The notes under the pieces were generated by a model. That model was not told the DNA's origin. It searched no databases and was given only the letters and a program-made list of their open reading frames with translations. A stretch of 64,000 nt of DNA from an uncultured Pedosphaera sp. (GTDB lineage: Bacteria > Verrucomicrobiota > Verrucomicrobiia > Limisphaerales > Pedosphaeraceae): contig CAIXFN010000022.1 in assembly GCA_903918755.1 (NCBI GenBank), positions 1-64,000 of the forward strand. The letters are read 5' to 3'. Position numbers and translations under genes: made by a program. Position 1 is the stretch's first letter. Each line of letters begins with the position of its first letter. Shown here one piece after another: positions 25,219 to 34,426 of the stretch.

Positions 25219-28200
25219 TCAGGGGGAAACGGGCATCACATAACGGATCTGGGTGCCTTCCCCGGGAGTGCTGCGGATGACACATTGGCCGCCAATCTCT
25301 GCGAGGCGCTGGCGCATGTTTTCCAAACCGCGGCCGGGGGAGGGGCGGTCCGCGGGCGAAGCGGTCGCCGCCGAGCCTGAAGGGTCAAAGCCGCGGCCAT
25401 TGTCCGAGACTGTCAGGGTAAAACCAGTGGGAGCCAATTCGAGGGACACCCGGACCTCCGTGGCCGCGGCGTGTTTGAGGACGTTGTGCAGGGCCTCCTT
25501 CACCGCGAGAAAGAGATTGTGGCGCACCTCGGCGGTGAGCGCCCAGGCAGGCAGGGTCAGGGGCACATGCAGACGGCAGCGAATACTGGCCACGCTGAGG
25601 AAGTCCTGGGCGAACTTGCCCAGATACGCCACCAGGCTGTCCAGGGAATCGTGCTGCGGGCTGACGGCCCAGACAATCTCATCCATGGCCCGCGTTAATT
25701 GCCGGGCGGTGCGGTAAATCTGGTCGAGGTCCGCGGCGGCCTGTTCCGGGGTTTCCATTTCGGCGCGGCTGGAATGGCTCAACATGGTGATGCGGGTGAG
25801 GCTGGCGCCGAGGTCGTCATGGATGTCCCGGGCGATGCGGGCGCGTTCCCGCTCAATCGCCCGCTGCCGCTCGAGTCGCTCCATGCGCTGGCGGTACCGA
25901 CGGCGCGTGACAAACCGGGCCGCCCCACCCACGGCCCCCATCGCCCCCAGGGTGGCACCGGAAATGAACCACCACGTCTGCCAGAAGAAGGGTTGCAGCA
26001 CCAGCGTGACCGCGGCCCCGGTCTCGTTCCAAGTCCCGTCACTGTTACAGGCGGTCACCCGGAAATGGTATTCGCCCGGACGCAGAAAACTGTAGTTGGC
26101 CACGCGCCGGGGGCCCACGGACTCCCAATCGGACTCCAGATTATCAAGCCGGTATTTGAACCGCACCTTGGCGGGCGCAATGAGGCTGAGACCAGTGTAG
26201 CGAAATTCGAAGCGTTGTTTACCGGGCGGGATGACCACCCGCCCGGTGGAAGCCCCGGGCACGGGTTCATCATCCGCCAGGATTTCCTCGATTACCACGG
26301 GCGGGGGGCGGGGATTGATTTTGACATTGGCGGGGTCGATCACGGCCAAACCCTTGCTGGTGGGGAACCAGAGACGGCCATCGGGCGTTTTGCCGCCGGA
26401 AGGCTGGCTGCCGCCGGAGCATTCCAGGGTGTTCAAGCCGTCGGCGCGGCCGTACGTGAGGCAGTTCACGGTCGGAATCAGTCCGTCGGCACATTGGCGC
26501 AGTTCGGACTTGGCCACGCGGAAGATGCCGCCGTCAGAACTCAACCAAAAATACCCCAGCCCATCGTCCTCGAGGTGGCAGATGACATTGTTGGGTAATC
26601 CCTGACGGGCGGCCAGGGTGGTGAATCGTCCGGCTTGGAAGCGGGCGAGGCCGCCGCCAAAGGTGCCGATCCAGAGGGTGCCGCCGGGTTCGGCGAGCAG
26701 CGACCAGACAAAATCGCTGGGGAGTCCGTCAGCCTTCCGGAATTGACGGATTTGGCCGCCCTGCCAGCGGCCCAAACCACCCCCCGCCATGCCAAACCAG
26801 ATCGTGCCGGCGTCGTCTTCCACGATGGTGCGGACGTCCGGCAGAGCCAGGCCATTGGAGCGGGTGTACCATTGGCACTGACCGTTTTCATAGCGCGCCA
26901 GGCCTATTTGGGTGCCCAGCCACAGGACGCCGCCGCGCGCCTCGTACAAAGCGGGCATGGGCACGGTGGACTCCGCCATTCCGGGGGCCAGTTGCAACCG
27001 GTCCCCGGTGCGGGTAAACAAACCGCCCCCCCAGGTTCCCACCCAGAGATTCTGCCGATGATCCTCCAGGACTGACCAGACGAACAGATTGGCCAATCCG
27101 TTGGAGCCGACATAGCGGCGCGTAGTCTCGCCAAAAACCTCATAGAGGCCGGCGCCTTCCGTGGCAACCCACAGTCCGCCGGCCCGCCGGGGGCTGACCG
27201 AAAGGATGGCGCGACCTTCCCAATCGTCCGGGACACTGACCATCTGGATTCGACGCGGGCGCAGGGCGTTGAGGCCGCCGCCGGTGCCCACCCAGACCGT
27301 GCCCTCGCCATCCTCGGCCAGCGAGCGCACCCAATCATGGGCCAGGCCGTTGCGCCGCTGGCAGTGCCAGATCTCCCCATCGGGGGCGCGGACGTAAACT
27401 CCATCTGCCAGGGTTCCCACCAGCAATTCGCCCCGACTGGTCTCCAGCAGGGTGGTCAGGGAGCCGTTTCCCCAGGGGGCGGGGCCAAGATCAGTGGCCG
27501 TGCCGGCGGGACTCAGTTTACGCAAAGAACCGCCGCCAACCAGCCAGAGGCCGCCGTCACGGCTGGCACAGGCGCGCTCGGTATAATAGTCCGGCTTCGG
27601 CGCTTGGGCGGGGTTGATGATCTGGCGGCCGGAAACCACGCGCAGTTGGTTGCCCCCCACCAACCAGACACGACCGTCCGCCCCGCGGGCCAGCGAGAGG
27701 GTATTCTCCGCCGGCGCTCCGCCATCCAGGCGGCCAAACCCGTTGTCCTGCCGGCAGAACAACCACCCGGCGCTATTCAAAAGGCACAGCGTATGTTCCG
27801 CGGTTTCGCTGATGGCCACCAACGCCCCGGCTGGCGGGTTCGTGCCCGGGGCAAAATGTTCAAATTTCCCCCGGTCAAAACGGGTTAATTCCCCCGTTTC
27901 ATTGCCGATCCAAAGGCTGCCGGCGGCATCCTCAAACAGGCTGGTGACCCGACTGCTGCCCAAAGCCGGGGTGTTGCCGGCGTTAAAGGTGACGAAGCGC
28001 GCGCCATCAAACCGCACCAGACCGTTATAAGTGCCCACCCACAGGTAGCCGTCCCGGGTGGGGACGAGGGAGGTCACCGAGTTTTGGGGCAAGCCCTGAT
28101 CGGTCTGCCAGGTGTCGATCGAATAGGGGGCCGAAAGGGTTTGCCCATCCGCGACCGATACCGCGCCCGCGAGGAGCCAGCCGAGCAACATCCCCGCAGG

Positions 28201-28248
28201 GAGCCATGGCCGCCTGGCGCGCCGACGAGTTGGCCCATGGGATGGCAT
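25219..28248 (-). CDS. Two-component propeller sensor histidine kinase
   Basis: About 1009 residues. A signal or anchor segment is followed by two seven-bladed-type propellers made of Reg_prop repeats (WVGTYNGLVRFDG and similar, about 45-610) and a Y_Y_Y domain (LRPGEYHFRVTACNSDG). One membrane helix (near 755-775), a coiled HisKA_3 domain (RIARDIHDDLGASLTRI) and an HATPase domain (VSDNGRGFDPSG) complete it. The propellers face the periplasm and commonly sense polysaccharide fragments in Bacteroidetes relatives. Unlike many hybrid relatives it has no receiver or AraC output, and no regulator gene is adjacent. Start choice: ATG 28248; a TTG at 28284 is possible. Confidence 0.9.
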   Translation of the reverse strand: MPSHGPTRRRARRPWLPAGMLLGWLLAGAVSVADGQTLSAPYSIDTWQTDQGLPQNSVTSLVPTRDGYLWVGTYNGLVRFDGARFVTFNAGNTPALGSSRVTSLFEDAAGSLWIGNETGELTRFDRGKFEHFAPGTNPPAGALVAISETAEHTLCLLNSAGWLFCRQDNGFGRLDGGAPAENTLSLARGADGRVWLVGGNQLRVVSGRQIINPAQAPKPDYYTERACASRDGGLWLVGGGSLRKLSPAGTATDLGPAPWGNGSLTTLLETSRGELLVGTLADGVYVRAPDGEIWHCQRRNGLAHDWVRSLAEDGEGTVWVGTGGGLNALRPRRIQMVSVPDDWEGRAILSVSPRRAGGLWVATEGAGLYEVFGETTRRYVGSNGLANLFVWSVLEDHRQNLWVGTWGGGLFTRTGDRLQLAPGMAESTVPMPALYEARGGVLWLGTQIGLARYENGQCQWYTRSNGLALPDVRTIVEDDAGTIWFGMAGGGLGRWQGGQIRQFRKADGLPSDFVWSLLAEPGGTLWIGTFGGGLARFQAGRFTTLAARQGLPNNVICHLEDDGLGYFWLSSDGGIFRVAKSELRQCADGLIPTVNCLTYGRADGLNTLECSGGSQPSGGKTPDGRLWFPTSKGLAVIDPANVKINPRPPPVVIEEILADDEPVPGASTGRVVIPPGKQRFEFRYTGLSLIAPAKVRFKYRLDNLESDWESVGPRRVANYSFLRPGEYHFRVTACNSDGTWNETGAAVTLVLQPFFWQTWWFISGATLGAMGAVGGAARFVTRRRYRQRMERLERQRAIERERARIARDIHDDLGASLTRITMLSHSSRAEMETPEQAAADLDQIYRTARQLTRAMDEIVWAVSPQHDSLDSLVAYLGKFAQDFLSVASIRCRLHVPLTLPAWALTAEVRHNLFLAVKEALHNVLKHAAATEVRVSLELAPTGFTLTVSDNGRGFDPSGSAATASPADRPSPGRGLENMRQRLAEIGGQCVIRSTPGEGTQIRYVMPVSP

Positions 28249-28318
28249 TGCGGGGAGCCTATCCGGCGGCGGCCCCGTTGACAAGATTCCCCATCCCGCC
28301 CGCGAGGCGGCAACGGCG

Positions 28319-28870
28319 TCACATCTTGCCCTGGCGGATCAACTCCTCGCATTTCTCCGGCGGCACCGGGGTGGATTTGCGCAGTTCGGCAATTATCTTG
28401 GCCTGTTGAGCGGTGGGTTTCAGGAAGGCGCTTACGAGTTGGTCGGTCACGTCCACCTGTTCCTGAGCGGCGTATTTCCGAAGGGTGGAGGCGTCCCATT
28501 TGGAGACCAGTTCCCGGACGCCGGCCGCGCGGGCGATTTCCGCCTGCTTATCCCGCAACTGGGCCAGGGCTTCGACGGCGGGTGCGGTGCTGAAGACTTC
28601 GCGATGCATCTGGTCCTGGGTGGTGCGCAGGACCTGGTCGAATTCCTGGAAGCGGACTTTATCGCCGGACTTTTGGGCGGCGCGGGCGGCGTCCATTTTT
28701 TCTTTCAGCGCCGCCTGTTGCGGGGCGCTCCAGAACCACGCGTAGGCCACGGCGCGGGAGTCGTAAATTCCCACGCGGTTTGTGCCCGCATCACTGACTG
28801 GGACGGGGCCGGCATTGAGCAGCGTCAGACCACCCAGCCAAACCCCCAACAAGACTGACATTTTTTTCAT
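28319..28870 (-). CDS. Exported helical protein of unknown function
   Basis: 183 residues. The start at 28870 gives MKKMSVLLGVWLGGLTLLNA, a convincing Sec signal peptide; the longer frame to 29059 adds non-coding-like sequence. The mature part (DSRAVAYAWFWSAPQQAALK onwards) is helical, charged and coiled-coil-like, somewhat reminiscent of Spy/OmpH-type periplasmic chaperones, but without a signature I can name. It lies between the propeller kinase (70 bases downstream) and a LysM protein upstream, all on the minus strand, and could be part of an envelope-sensing group. Confidence 0.65.
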   Translation of the reverse strand: MKKMSVLLGVWLGGLTLLNAGPVPVSDAGTNRVGIYDSRAVAYAWFWSAPQQAALKEKMDAARAAQKSGDKVRFQEFDQVLRTTQDQMHREVFSTAPAVEALAQLRDKQAEIARAAGVRELVSKWDASTLRKYAAQEQVDVTDQLVSAFLKPTAQQAKIIAELRKSTPVPPEKCEELIRQGKM

Positions 28871-29134
28871 ATTCCGGATTTTCCCTGCGGCCGGGGCGGA
28901 CACCGCCGCCGTGTGCATTGCGGCGAACGGACCATGATTCGCGAAGCGCGGCATTTGCCGTGCCCGGGCGGGCCGCCCGCGGCCGCTGTTTTTTGATCCC
29001 TGGCGCAGTATGCCGCCGGCCTGGCGGGCGGGGGAAATTGATAAATCCGATGGGGTCATCGAATATATCGATAGGCGGGCACGGCTCCGGGAGGATGCCG
29101 GTCGAACGCCATGACCGCCCGGCAGGCGGCCGGT

Positions 29135-30493
29135 TTACTTGGCGACTTGGGGAATCCGAATCTGCAGGCCCTTGCTGAGTTGATTGATATTCAGGTTGGG
29201 GTTGGCCTGCAACAAATTGCCGATGGAAACTCCGTATTGCGAGGCAATGCCGTCCAGGGTCTCACCCGGAGAAAAGGAATGGATGCCGGGGGCGGCGGGT
29301 GGGAGGGGTGGGGTGGCGGCGTGGCCGAGCACCTGGGCCCGGGCTGCCTGCTGCTGCTCCTGCACGGCGCTGATCTGGGCCGCCTTTTGTTCCGCCGTCA
29401 AATTGGGATCGGCATTGATGCGGGCAATTTCCTGGGCCGTGGCTTGATTGATGGCAAAGAGCGTGGGCGCAACACTGGGGGGAATTGAGCCCGGCGCGTC
29501 GGTTTCCACAGCGGGGGCAGCGACCGGGGCTGGAGTGGCCGCCAATTGGGTGAGGCTCGATTGATATTCCTGGGCGCGCGCGGGGCCAAGGGTGGCCAGG
29601 ATGGTGGCGGAACGCCGCTGCTCGAGGGCGGCGCGCTGGCTCGCGGTGGCGGGATTATCCGGCGAATAATCCAGGCGCAATTGCTGGTCGAGGGCATCCA
29701 CCGCGCGAAAGACATTGCGGAATTCGTCCGGGGTCAATTGCAGGGTGGCGAAATCGCGGCGCAAATTGATCGCGGTTTGCGAATAACGCAGGAGGAATTC
29801 CTCCAACTCCGCCGGGGCCAGTGTTTTGGCCAGATCATTCCGCGCTTCCAGGCGGATGCGGGCGAGCACGGCGGGATCCATTGCCAGACCGGCGGCGGAC
29901 TGGGCGGCGACGTAAGCATCGACGCGTTGCTGCGAGCGGGCCACGATGTCCTCGACCGTTTGCTTGGTTTCCGCAGTGAGCGCCCCCAGGACCGGACCAT
30001 TCAGAGAGACCAGCGGCCGGTTGGTGGCGGCATCGGGGGATTCCCAATCCGGACCCAGCAAGGTGTCGAGGACGGCGCGGCGCTCGGTTTCCAACGCCGC
30101 GATTTTGGCCGTGGTGGCTTGTAAACGGTTGGTGTCAGGAGTGGAGCGCCACCATTCCTGATCCATGGCCGGCGTTTCCGCCAAGCGCTTGCGGGCGTAG
30201 AGTTGATTGACGTCCGCCACGATGATGTCGCGGATGGTGGACTCGGGGCAGCCGATGTCGCGCAGCCGGGCGATGTAGGTGGTGTAGTCCGGTGATTCGA
30301 CTTCACGCCAGGAGAACACCTGGCGGCGGAAGACCACATGCGTGCGCCCGGGAGCGTTGGAGGCAGTCACGGAGTTAGCGAGGATGGCTCCCGGGACGGC
30401 CAGCGAAGCGTGGCGACGGGCGGAGAGCCAGGCAGCGAGGAGCACCACATTCAAACCGGCGGAGAGAAGGAGAATGGATGATCGCCGCGTCAT
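29135..30493 (-). CDS. Membrane-anchored LysM protein
   Basis: 452 residues. A hydrophobic N-terminal helix (SSILLLSAGLNVVLLAAWL) anchors the protein or acts as a signal. A long helical middle (about 80-380) is rich in Ala, Gln and Arg, and a proline-rich hinge leads to a single C-terminal LysM domain (SFSPGETLDGIASQYGVSI and LQANPNLNINQLSKGLQIRI). LysM binds peptidoglycan or chitin-like glycans, so a cell-wall role is likely. I do not recognise the middle domain. A promoter-like TTGCTT-N17-TATTAT lies so close to the ATG that the mRNA may have almost no leader. Confidence 0.75.
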   Translation of the reverse strand: MTRRSSILLLSAGLNVVLLAAWLSARRHASLAVPGAILANSVTASNAPGRTHVVFRRQVFSWREVESPDYTTYIARLRDIGCPESTIRDIIVADVNQLYARKRLAETPAMDQEWWRSTPDTNRLQATTAKIAALETERRAVLDTLLGPDWESPDAATNRPLVSLNGPVLGALTAETKQTVEDIVARSQQRVDAYVAAQSAAGLAMDPAVLARIRLEARNDLAKTLAPAELEEFLLRYSQTAINLRRDFATLQLTPDEFRNVFRAVDALDQQLRLDYSPDNPATASQRAALEQRRSATILATLGPARAQEYQSSLTQLAATPAPVAAPAVETDAPGSIPPSVAPTLFAINQATAQEIARINADPNLTAEQKAAQISAVQEQQQAARAQVLGHAATPPLPPAAPGIHSFSPGETLDGIASQYGVSIGNLLQANPNLNINQLSKGLQIRIPQVAK

Positions 30494-30499
30494 GACCCC

Positions 30500-30531
30500 G
30501 GTATAATATACCCGAGCCCGTGGGAAAGCAA
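30500..30531. promoter_or_regulatory. Divergent promoter with palindrome GGTATAATATACC
   Basis: On the minus strand TTGCTT (30531-30526), a 17-base spacer and TATTAT (30508-30503) form a good promoter for the LysM gene. On the plus strand TATAAT (30502-30507) is a perfect -10 for purM, without a clear -35. Both -10 elements sit inside the 13-base palindrome 30500-30512, so transcription in the two directions may compete or share an operator. Confidence 0.5.
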
Positions 30532-30578
30532 TGAAATGGACGCTTGGAATTGCGGCGGGTCACGGTAGGATGCGCGCG

Positions 30579-31640
30579 ATGAAACAGAACGCATACGCCC
30601 GCGCGGGCGTCGATATCGAGCTGGGCAACCGGGTGAAGGCGACCTTGCCGGAATTGCTGGCTTCCACCCATCGCCGGGAGGTTTTGGGCAAGGTGGGCGG
30701 ATTTGGTGGATTATTCCAATTGGACGTGAAGAAGTACCGGCAGCCGGTGCTGGTTTCGAGCACGGATGGCGTGGGCACCAAGCTCAAGCTGGCCTTCGCC
30801 ATGGATAAGCACGACACGATCGGCGAGGACCTGGTGAATCATTGCGTGGATGACATCGCGGTGCTGGGGGCCGAGCCGTTGTTTTTCCTGGACTACATCG
30901 GCACCGGGAAATTGAAGCCGCATGTCTTCACCCAATTGATTGCCGGATTTGCCCGTGGCTGCGCGGCGAACCATTGCGCGTTGATCGGCGGGGAGACGGC
31001 GCAGATGCCGGGTTTCTACCAACCGGGCGAGTATGATGTGAGCGGCACGATTGTCGGGGTGGTGGAGAAGGCGCGGATGCTGGATGGCAAGGGAATCCGG
31101 CCGGGCGATGCGATCATCGGCCTGGGCTCCAGCGGGCTGCACACCAACGGCTATTCGCTGGCGCGCAAGATTTTTTTCGAGCAAATGAAGCTCAAGCCCA
31201 AGAGCCGGCTGGCCGGACTGGCGGGATCCATCGGCGAAGAGTTGTTGAAAGTGCATGTGAGCTACGGCCCGCTGGTGCAGGAACTTTTGCGCAAGTTCAA
31301 TGGCAAGGGGCCGGTGGTGGGCCAGCGCACCATCAAGGGACTGGCGCATGTGACGGGCGGCGGCTTCATCGACAACCTGCCGCGCGTATTGCCGGCCAAG
31401 TGCGACGCCGTGATCCGCAAAGGCACCTGGGATGTGCTGCCAATTTTCCAGATCATTCAGGAACGTGGCGGTGTGGACGAGGCGGAGTTGTACCAGGTGT
31501 TCAACATGGGCATCGGCATGACGCTGTTCGTGGCGGCGGAGCAGGCGGCGGCGATCCTCAAGTTCATCCGGGCGCGCAAAATGCCGGCCTGGGAGATTGG
31601 CACCGTGGAAAAGGGCACCGGGATCAGCCGCGTGGTCTGA
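30579..31640 (+). CDS. purM: Phosphoribosylformylglycinamidine cyclo-ligase
   Basis: AIR synthetase, the fifth step of purine synthesis, which closes the imidazole ring using ATP. The 353 residues cover the whole family. AYARAGVDIELGNRV starts the protein, VSSTDGVGTKLKLAF carries the ATP- and substrate-binding region, GGETAQMPGFYQPGEYD is the family signature and VTGGGFIDNLPRVLP is in the second half. I chose the ATG at 30579 because AGGA lies 8 bases upstream; 30531 is an in-frame alternative. No other pur gene is adjacent, which is common outside enteric bacteria. Confidence 0.97.
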   Translation: MKQNAYARAGVDIELGNRVKATLPELLASTHRREVLGKVGGFGGLFQLDVKKYRQPVLVSSTDGVGTKLKLAFAMDKHDTIGEDLVNHCVDDIAVLGAEPLFFLDYIGTGKLKPHVFTQLIAGFARGCAANHCALIGGETAQMPGFYQPGEYDVSGTIVGVVEKARMLDGKGIRPGDAIIGLGSSGLHTNGYSLARKIFFEQMKLKPKSRLAGLAGSIGEELLKVHVSYGPLVQELLRKFNGKGPVVGQRTIKGLAHVTGGGFIDNLPRVLPAKCDAVIRKGTWDVLPIFQIIQERGGVDEAELYQVFNMGIGMTLFVAAEQAAAILKFIRARKMPAWEIGTVEKGTGISRVV

Positions 31641-31701
31641 GTTGGAGGGCATACTCCCTTGGGAGGTTGTGCCATCTGAGCGGCGGTGCCATAGTAAACC
31701 G

Positions 31702-33252
31702 GTGAAATTCTGGCTGGCCGCGTGGATCGGGATGGGCTTCGGGGGCCTGGGGTGGCTCCCGACCCCGGCATTGGCTGGGTTAGCCGGCGGGGCCGCGCCG
31801 TTGCCGTACGGGGATGTGGCGCCCGAAATTGTGGCGCCGGCCGCGGTCGGGACCAACCTGCCTGGGGAGATTCCCGGACGGCGCATCCCCGCGCTGACCC
31901 GGGCGGCGGACTGGGATTCCCCCCAACTAACCAATTTTGCCGTGCCCCTGCCGGAGGCCAACACCCGGGCGCATGTCCATTTTCAACAGCGGCGTTTTGG
32001 TCGCGAGCAGTCGGGGAATGGGGAACTGGTGGCGTTCAACCCGGAAACCGTGCTCGTCAAATTCCGCGATTGGACGCATCCCGCTGCATTGCGCGTGGAG
32101 CCGCTGCGGGAAGGGGAGGCCTTGCGGGCAATGCGGGCTCGCCCGGACGTGCAATACGCGGAACTCGATGTGTTTCAGCGCCGGCAATTCACACCGGACG
32201 ACCCGCTCTTTGGCAACCAATATCACCACCAGATCATTGGCAGCGCGCAGGCATGGGATATCAGCCGCGGCTCCCCGGCGGTGAGGATCGCCATCGTAGA
32301 CACGCCGTTCCAAATGAATCACCCGGATTTGGCGGGGAACACCGGGGCCGGTTGGGACGTCGTGGCCAACGGGCCGGTGACCAGCGCCCCGGGAATTGTG
32401 CACTCCACTTTTTGCGCCGGGATGGCGGCCGCCGGCCTCGGTAATGGGGTGGGGGTAGCCGGGGCAGGGAATTGCCAGGTCCTGCCTCTCAACATCAACG
32501 GGGCGACCAGTGAGATGTACAATGCCACGGTCTGGGCGGCCAATCACGGGGTGCGGGTCGTGAGCATCAGTTGGAGCGGGGCCAACAGTGATGTGCTGGA
32601 GACCGCCGCGCATTACCTGCGGACGAATACCGCGGGGATTTTGGGGATGTCCGCCCTCGATGGTTCCGGACCGTGCAATTACACCAATCAGCCGGATATT
32701 TATTGCGTGGCGATGACCGACGATGCGGACAACTTCACGGGCACCCAGTTTGGCTCGTATATCGATTTTTCGGCCCCGGGTTGGCGGGTGTTTTCCACCG
32801 CCACCGGCAGCGGCTATGTCACCGGCAGTGGCACCAGTTATGCGACCCCGCTTTTTTGCGGTGTCGTGGGCGTGCTGATGAGCATCAATCCGGGTTTGGG
32901 GCCGGACGAAATCATCGGTCTTTTGCAAGCCACGGCGGTGGATCTGGGGCCATCGGGGCGGGACTCCTTTTATGGCTGGGGCCGGATTGATTTTGCGGCC
33001 GCCGCCACCGCCGCGCGGGCGACCCGGCCGTTGATCGCCAATGTGCGTTGGGAGAATGGGCAAGTGACCATGGAGGTCGCGTGGCGCCCGGGCCCCCGCT
33101 ATTCCCTCGCGCGAAGTCCCACGCTGGCGCCCGGGCAGTGGCAGCCGGTGGTCGGCGCCATTTTGGCGACGAATGTCGGTACTTTGTCGCTGACGGATCC
33201 GGCACCGCCCCCCGGCCCAACGTTTTACCGGGTGCAATTAGCCGCGCCGTGA
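31702..33252 (+). CDS. Secreted S8 subtilisin-like serine protease
   Basis: 516-residue exported protease. A signal peptide (KFWLAAWIGMGFGGLGW to PTPALA) is followed by a linker and an inhibitor-like propeptide region (VLVKFRDWTHPAALRV to DVQYAELDVFQ). The S8 domain has its Asp in IAIVDTPFQMNHPD, its His in GIVHSTFCAGMAAAG and its Ser in GSGTSYATPLFCGVVG. About 90 C-terminal residues look like a beta domain. The DTPF context replaces the usual DTGI, and the His motif reads HSTFCAG rather than HGTHVAG, so this is a divergent member that may have reduced or altered activity. Start is GTG at 31702, chosen because the signal peptide begins there. Its end overlaps the convergent gene by 15 bases. 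Confidence 0.88.
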   Translation: MKFWLAAWIGMGFGGLGWLPTPALAGLAGGAAPLPYGDVAPEIVAPAAVGTNLPGEIPGRRIPALTRAADWDSPQLTNFAVPLPEANTRAHVHFQQRRFGREQSGNGELVAFNPETVLVKFRDWTHPAALRVEPLREGEALRAMRARPDVQYAELDVFQRRQFTPDDPLFGNQYHHQIIGSAQAWDISRGSPAVRIAIVDTPFQMNHPDLAGNTGAGWDVVANGPVTSAPGIVHSTFCAGMAAAGLGNGVGVAGAGNCQVLPLNINGATSEMYNATVWAANHGVRVVSISWSGANSDVLETAAHYLRTNTAGILGMSALDGSGPCNYTNQPDIYCVAMTDDADNFTGTQFGSYIDFSAPGWRVFSTATGSGYVTGSGTSYATPLFCGVVGVLMSINPGLGPDEIIGLLQATAVDLGPSGRDSFYGWGRIDFAAAATAARATRPLIANVRWENGQVTMEVAWRPGPRYSLARSPTLAPGQWQPVVGAILATNVGTLSLTDPAPPPGPTFYRVQLAAP

Positions 33253-34308
33253 AGGGAGTGGTGGCGGGTAATCAATGGCCTGGGCCCAGGACGGGTGCAG
33301 GGGTAGGCGAACTTGCGTGCGCACCCACCGCGCCAATTCCCGGGCGTCCTCCACCCGGTGCAGTTTGGCCAGTTGCTCCAGACCGGGTTCACTGCCCGTG
33401 AAGTGCAGGGTGGGAACATAAACCATGCTGGTATCCCCATCCGCATCCCGGGTTGCGATGGTGTCAACCTCCAGAGAAACCAGATCGTCGAAGGGAATGC
33501 GGCGGGCCGATTTCCGACCGCGGATCGCGGGCAGTTCCAGCCAGCCCCGCGCGGCGTCGATGACGAGATCATAGCGTCCGGAACTGGCCCGCCAATGGTG
33601 CAACCACCCTGCCGAGATGCTCCCGGCGACGATGATTGTCCAAACGATGGCCATGGTGGTGAAAGTGGGATGGTAGTCGCCGAAGAAAAGGACGACCGCA
33701 AAAAGGCCGAGGAGACAAAGCACAATTGCCGCGACCAGCGCGGCCACCCACGGGGAAACCGCGAAACGGATCCGGGGCGGTTGGCGGGCCGGGAGGATCC
33801 GGATTCGATTGAAGGGAGAGACCAAATTGCTGCGCCGGCCGCTCGTCCAGGCCGCGACGCAAAAGGCGAGCGCGGCTAAATTGAACGGCGCCAGGAAGGT
33901 GAAGACGAGCAAATCGCCCCCCTCCAAACCGGTCTGCAGGATGGCGTCCGACGGGCGTCGCGGATGGTAGTGTACCAGCACCTCCCGGCCGACCTGGAGG
34001 GAGGCGGCCACGCGGGCGGCAGCGCCGTCGTCCGGAGTGGCGATATCGAGGTAACGATAGCGGGTGCCGGTGTAGTTTTGCTCGTCGACCTGGTAGGAAT
34101 AGGTGAGCGCGAAGGATAGTTTTGGGTCCCCGTCGCTGTCGCTCCCGGCGATGACGCGACTGCTGCGGATGACGCCTGCCGTGGTGGGGAATTTCTCCGC
34201 CTGGACCTGCCACAGTGCGGGGACGGCGAGGAAGCCATCAACCAAAAGGACCGTGCCGGTCCAGAACAGCGCGAAAAAAGTCAGCACCATGTTCGAGGCG
34301 GAGTTCAT
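33238..34308 (-). CDS. DUF3592 membrane protein
   Basis: 356 residues. An N-terminal membrane helix (LTFFALFWTGTVLLVDGFLA) is followed by the DUF3592 domain (about 40-125). That domain has the usual LTYSYQVDEQNYTGTRYRY and VLVHYHPRRPSDAIL strands, and a membrane pair lies at about 130-150 and 185-235. The C-terminal 100 residues form a soluble beta region. DUF3592 proteins are widespread and of unknown function. It is transcribed toward the protease gene and lies downstream of the lysC operon terminator. Confidence 0.85.
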   Translation of the reverse strand: MNSASNMVLTFFALFWTGTVLLVDGFLAVPALWQVQAEKFPTTAGVIRSSRVIAGSDSDGDPKLSFALTYSYQVDEQNYTGTRYRYLDIATPDDGAAARVAASLQVGREVLVHYHPRRPSDAILQTGLEGGDLLVFTFLAPFNLAALAFCVAAWTSGRRSNLVSPFNRIRILPARQPPRIRFAVSPWVAALVAAIVLCLLGLFAVVLFFGDYHPTFTTMAIVWTIIVAGSISAGWLHHWRASSGRYDLVIDAARGWLELPAIRGRKSARRIPFDDLVSLEVDTIATRDADGDTSMVYVPTLHFTGSEPGLEQLAKLHRVEDARELARWVRTQVRLPLHPSWAQAIDYPPPLPSRRG

Positions 34309-34349
34309 GCCGCTCGAAGTATGGGGGAAAAAAACGGAAAGGGGACTAC

Positions 34350-34400
34350 AAAATGACGGAGCGATTGGAGGTGGGGAAGCACTACTTCCCCACCCGCTCC
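34350..34400 (-). terminator. Terminator after hom-thrC-lysC operon
   Basis: A 10-base stem GGTGGGGAAG/CTTCCCCACC (34370-34379, 34385-34394) is extended by GGAGCG/CGCTCC (34358-34363, 34395-34400). On the minus strand it is followed by TCATTTTG, so the U run is only four bases. It lies 26 bases past the lysC stop. Confidence 0.6.
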
Positions 34401-34426
34401 GGCAAGGCTTCCGAGGCGGGCGGAAC

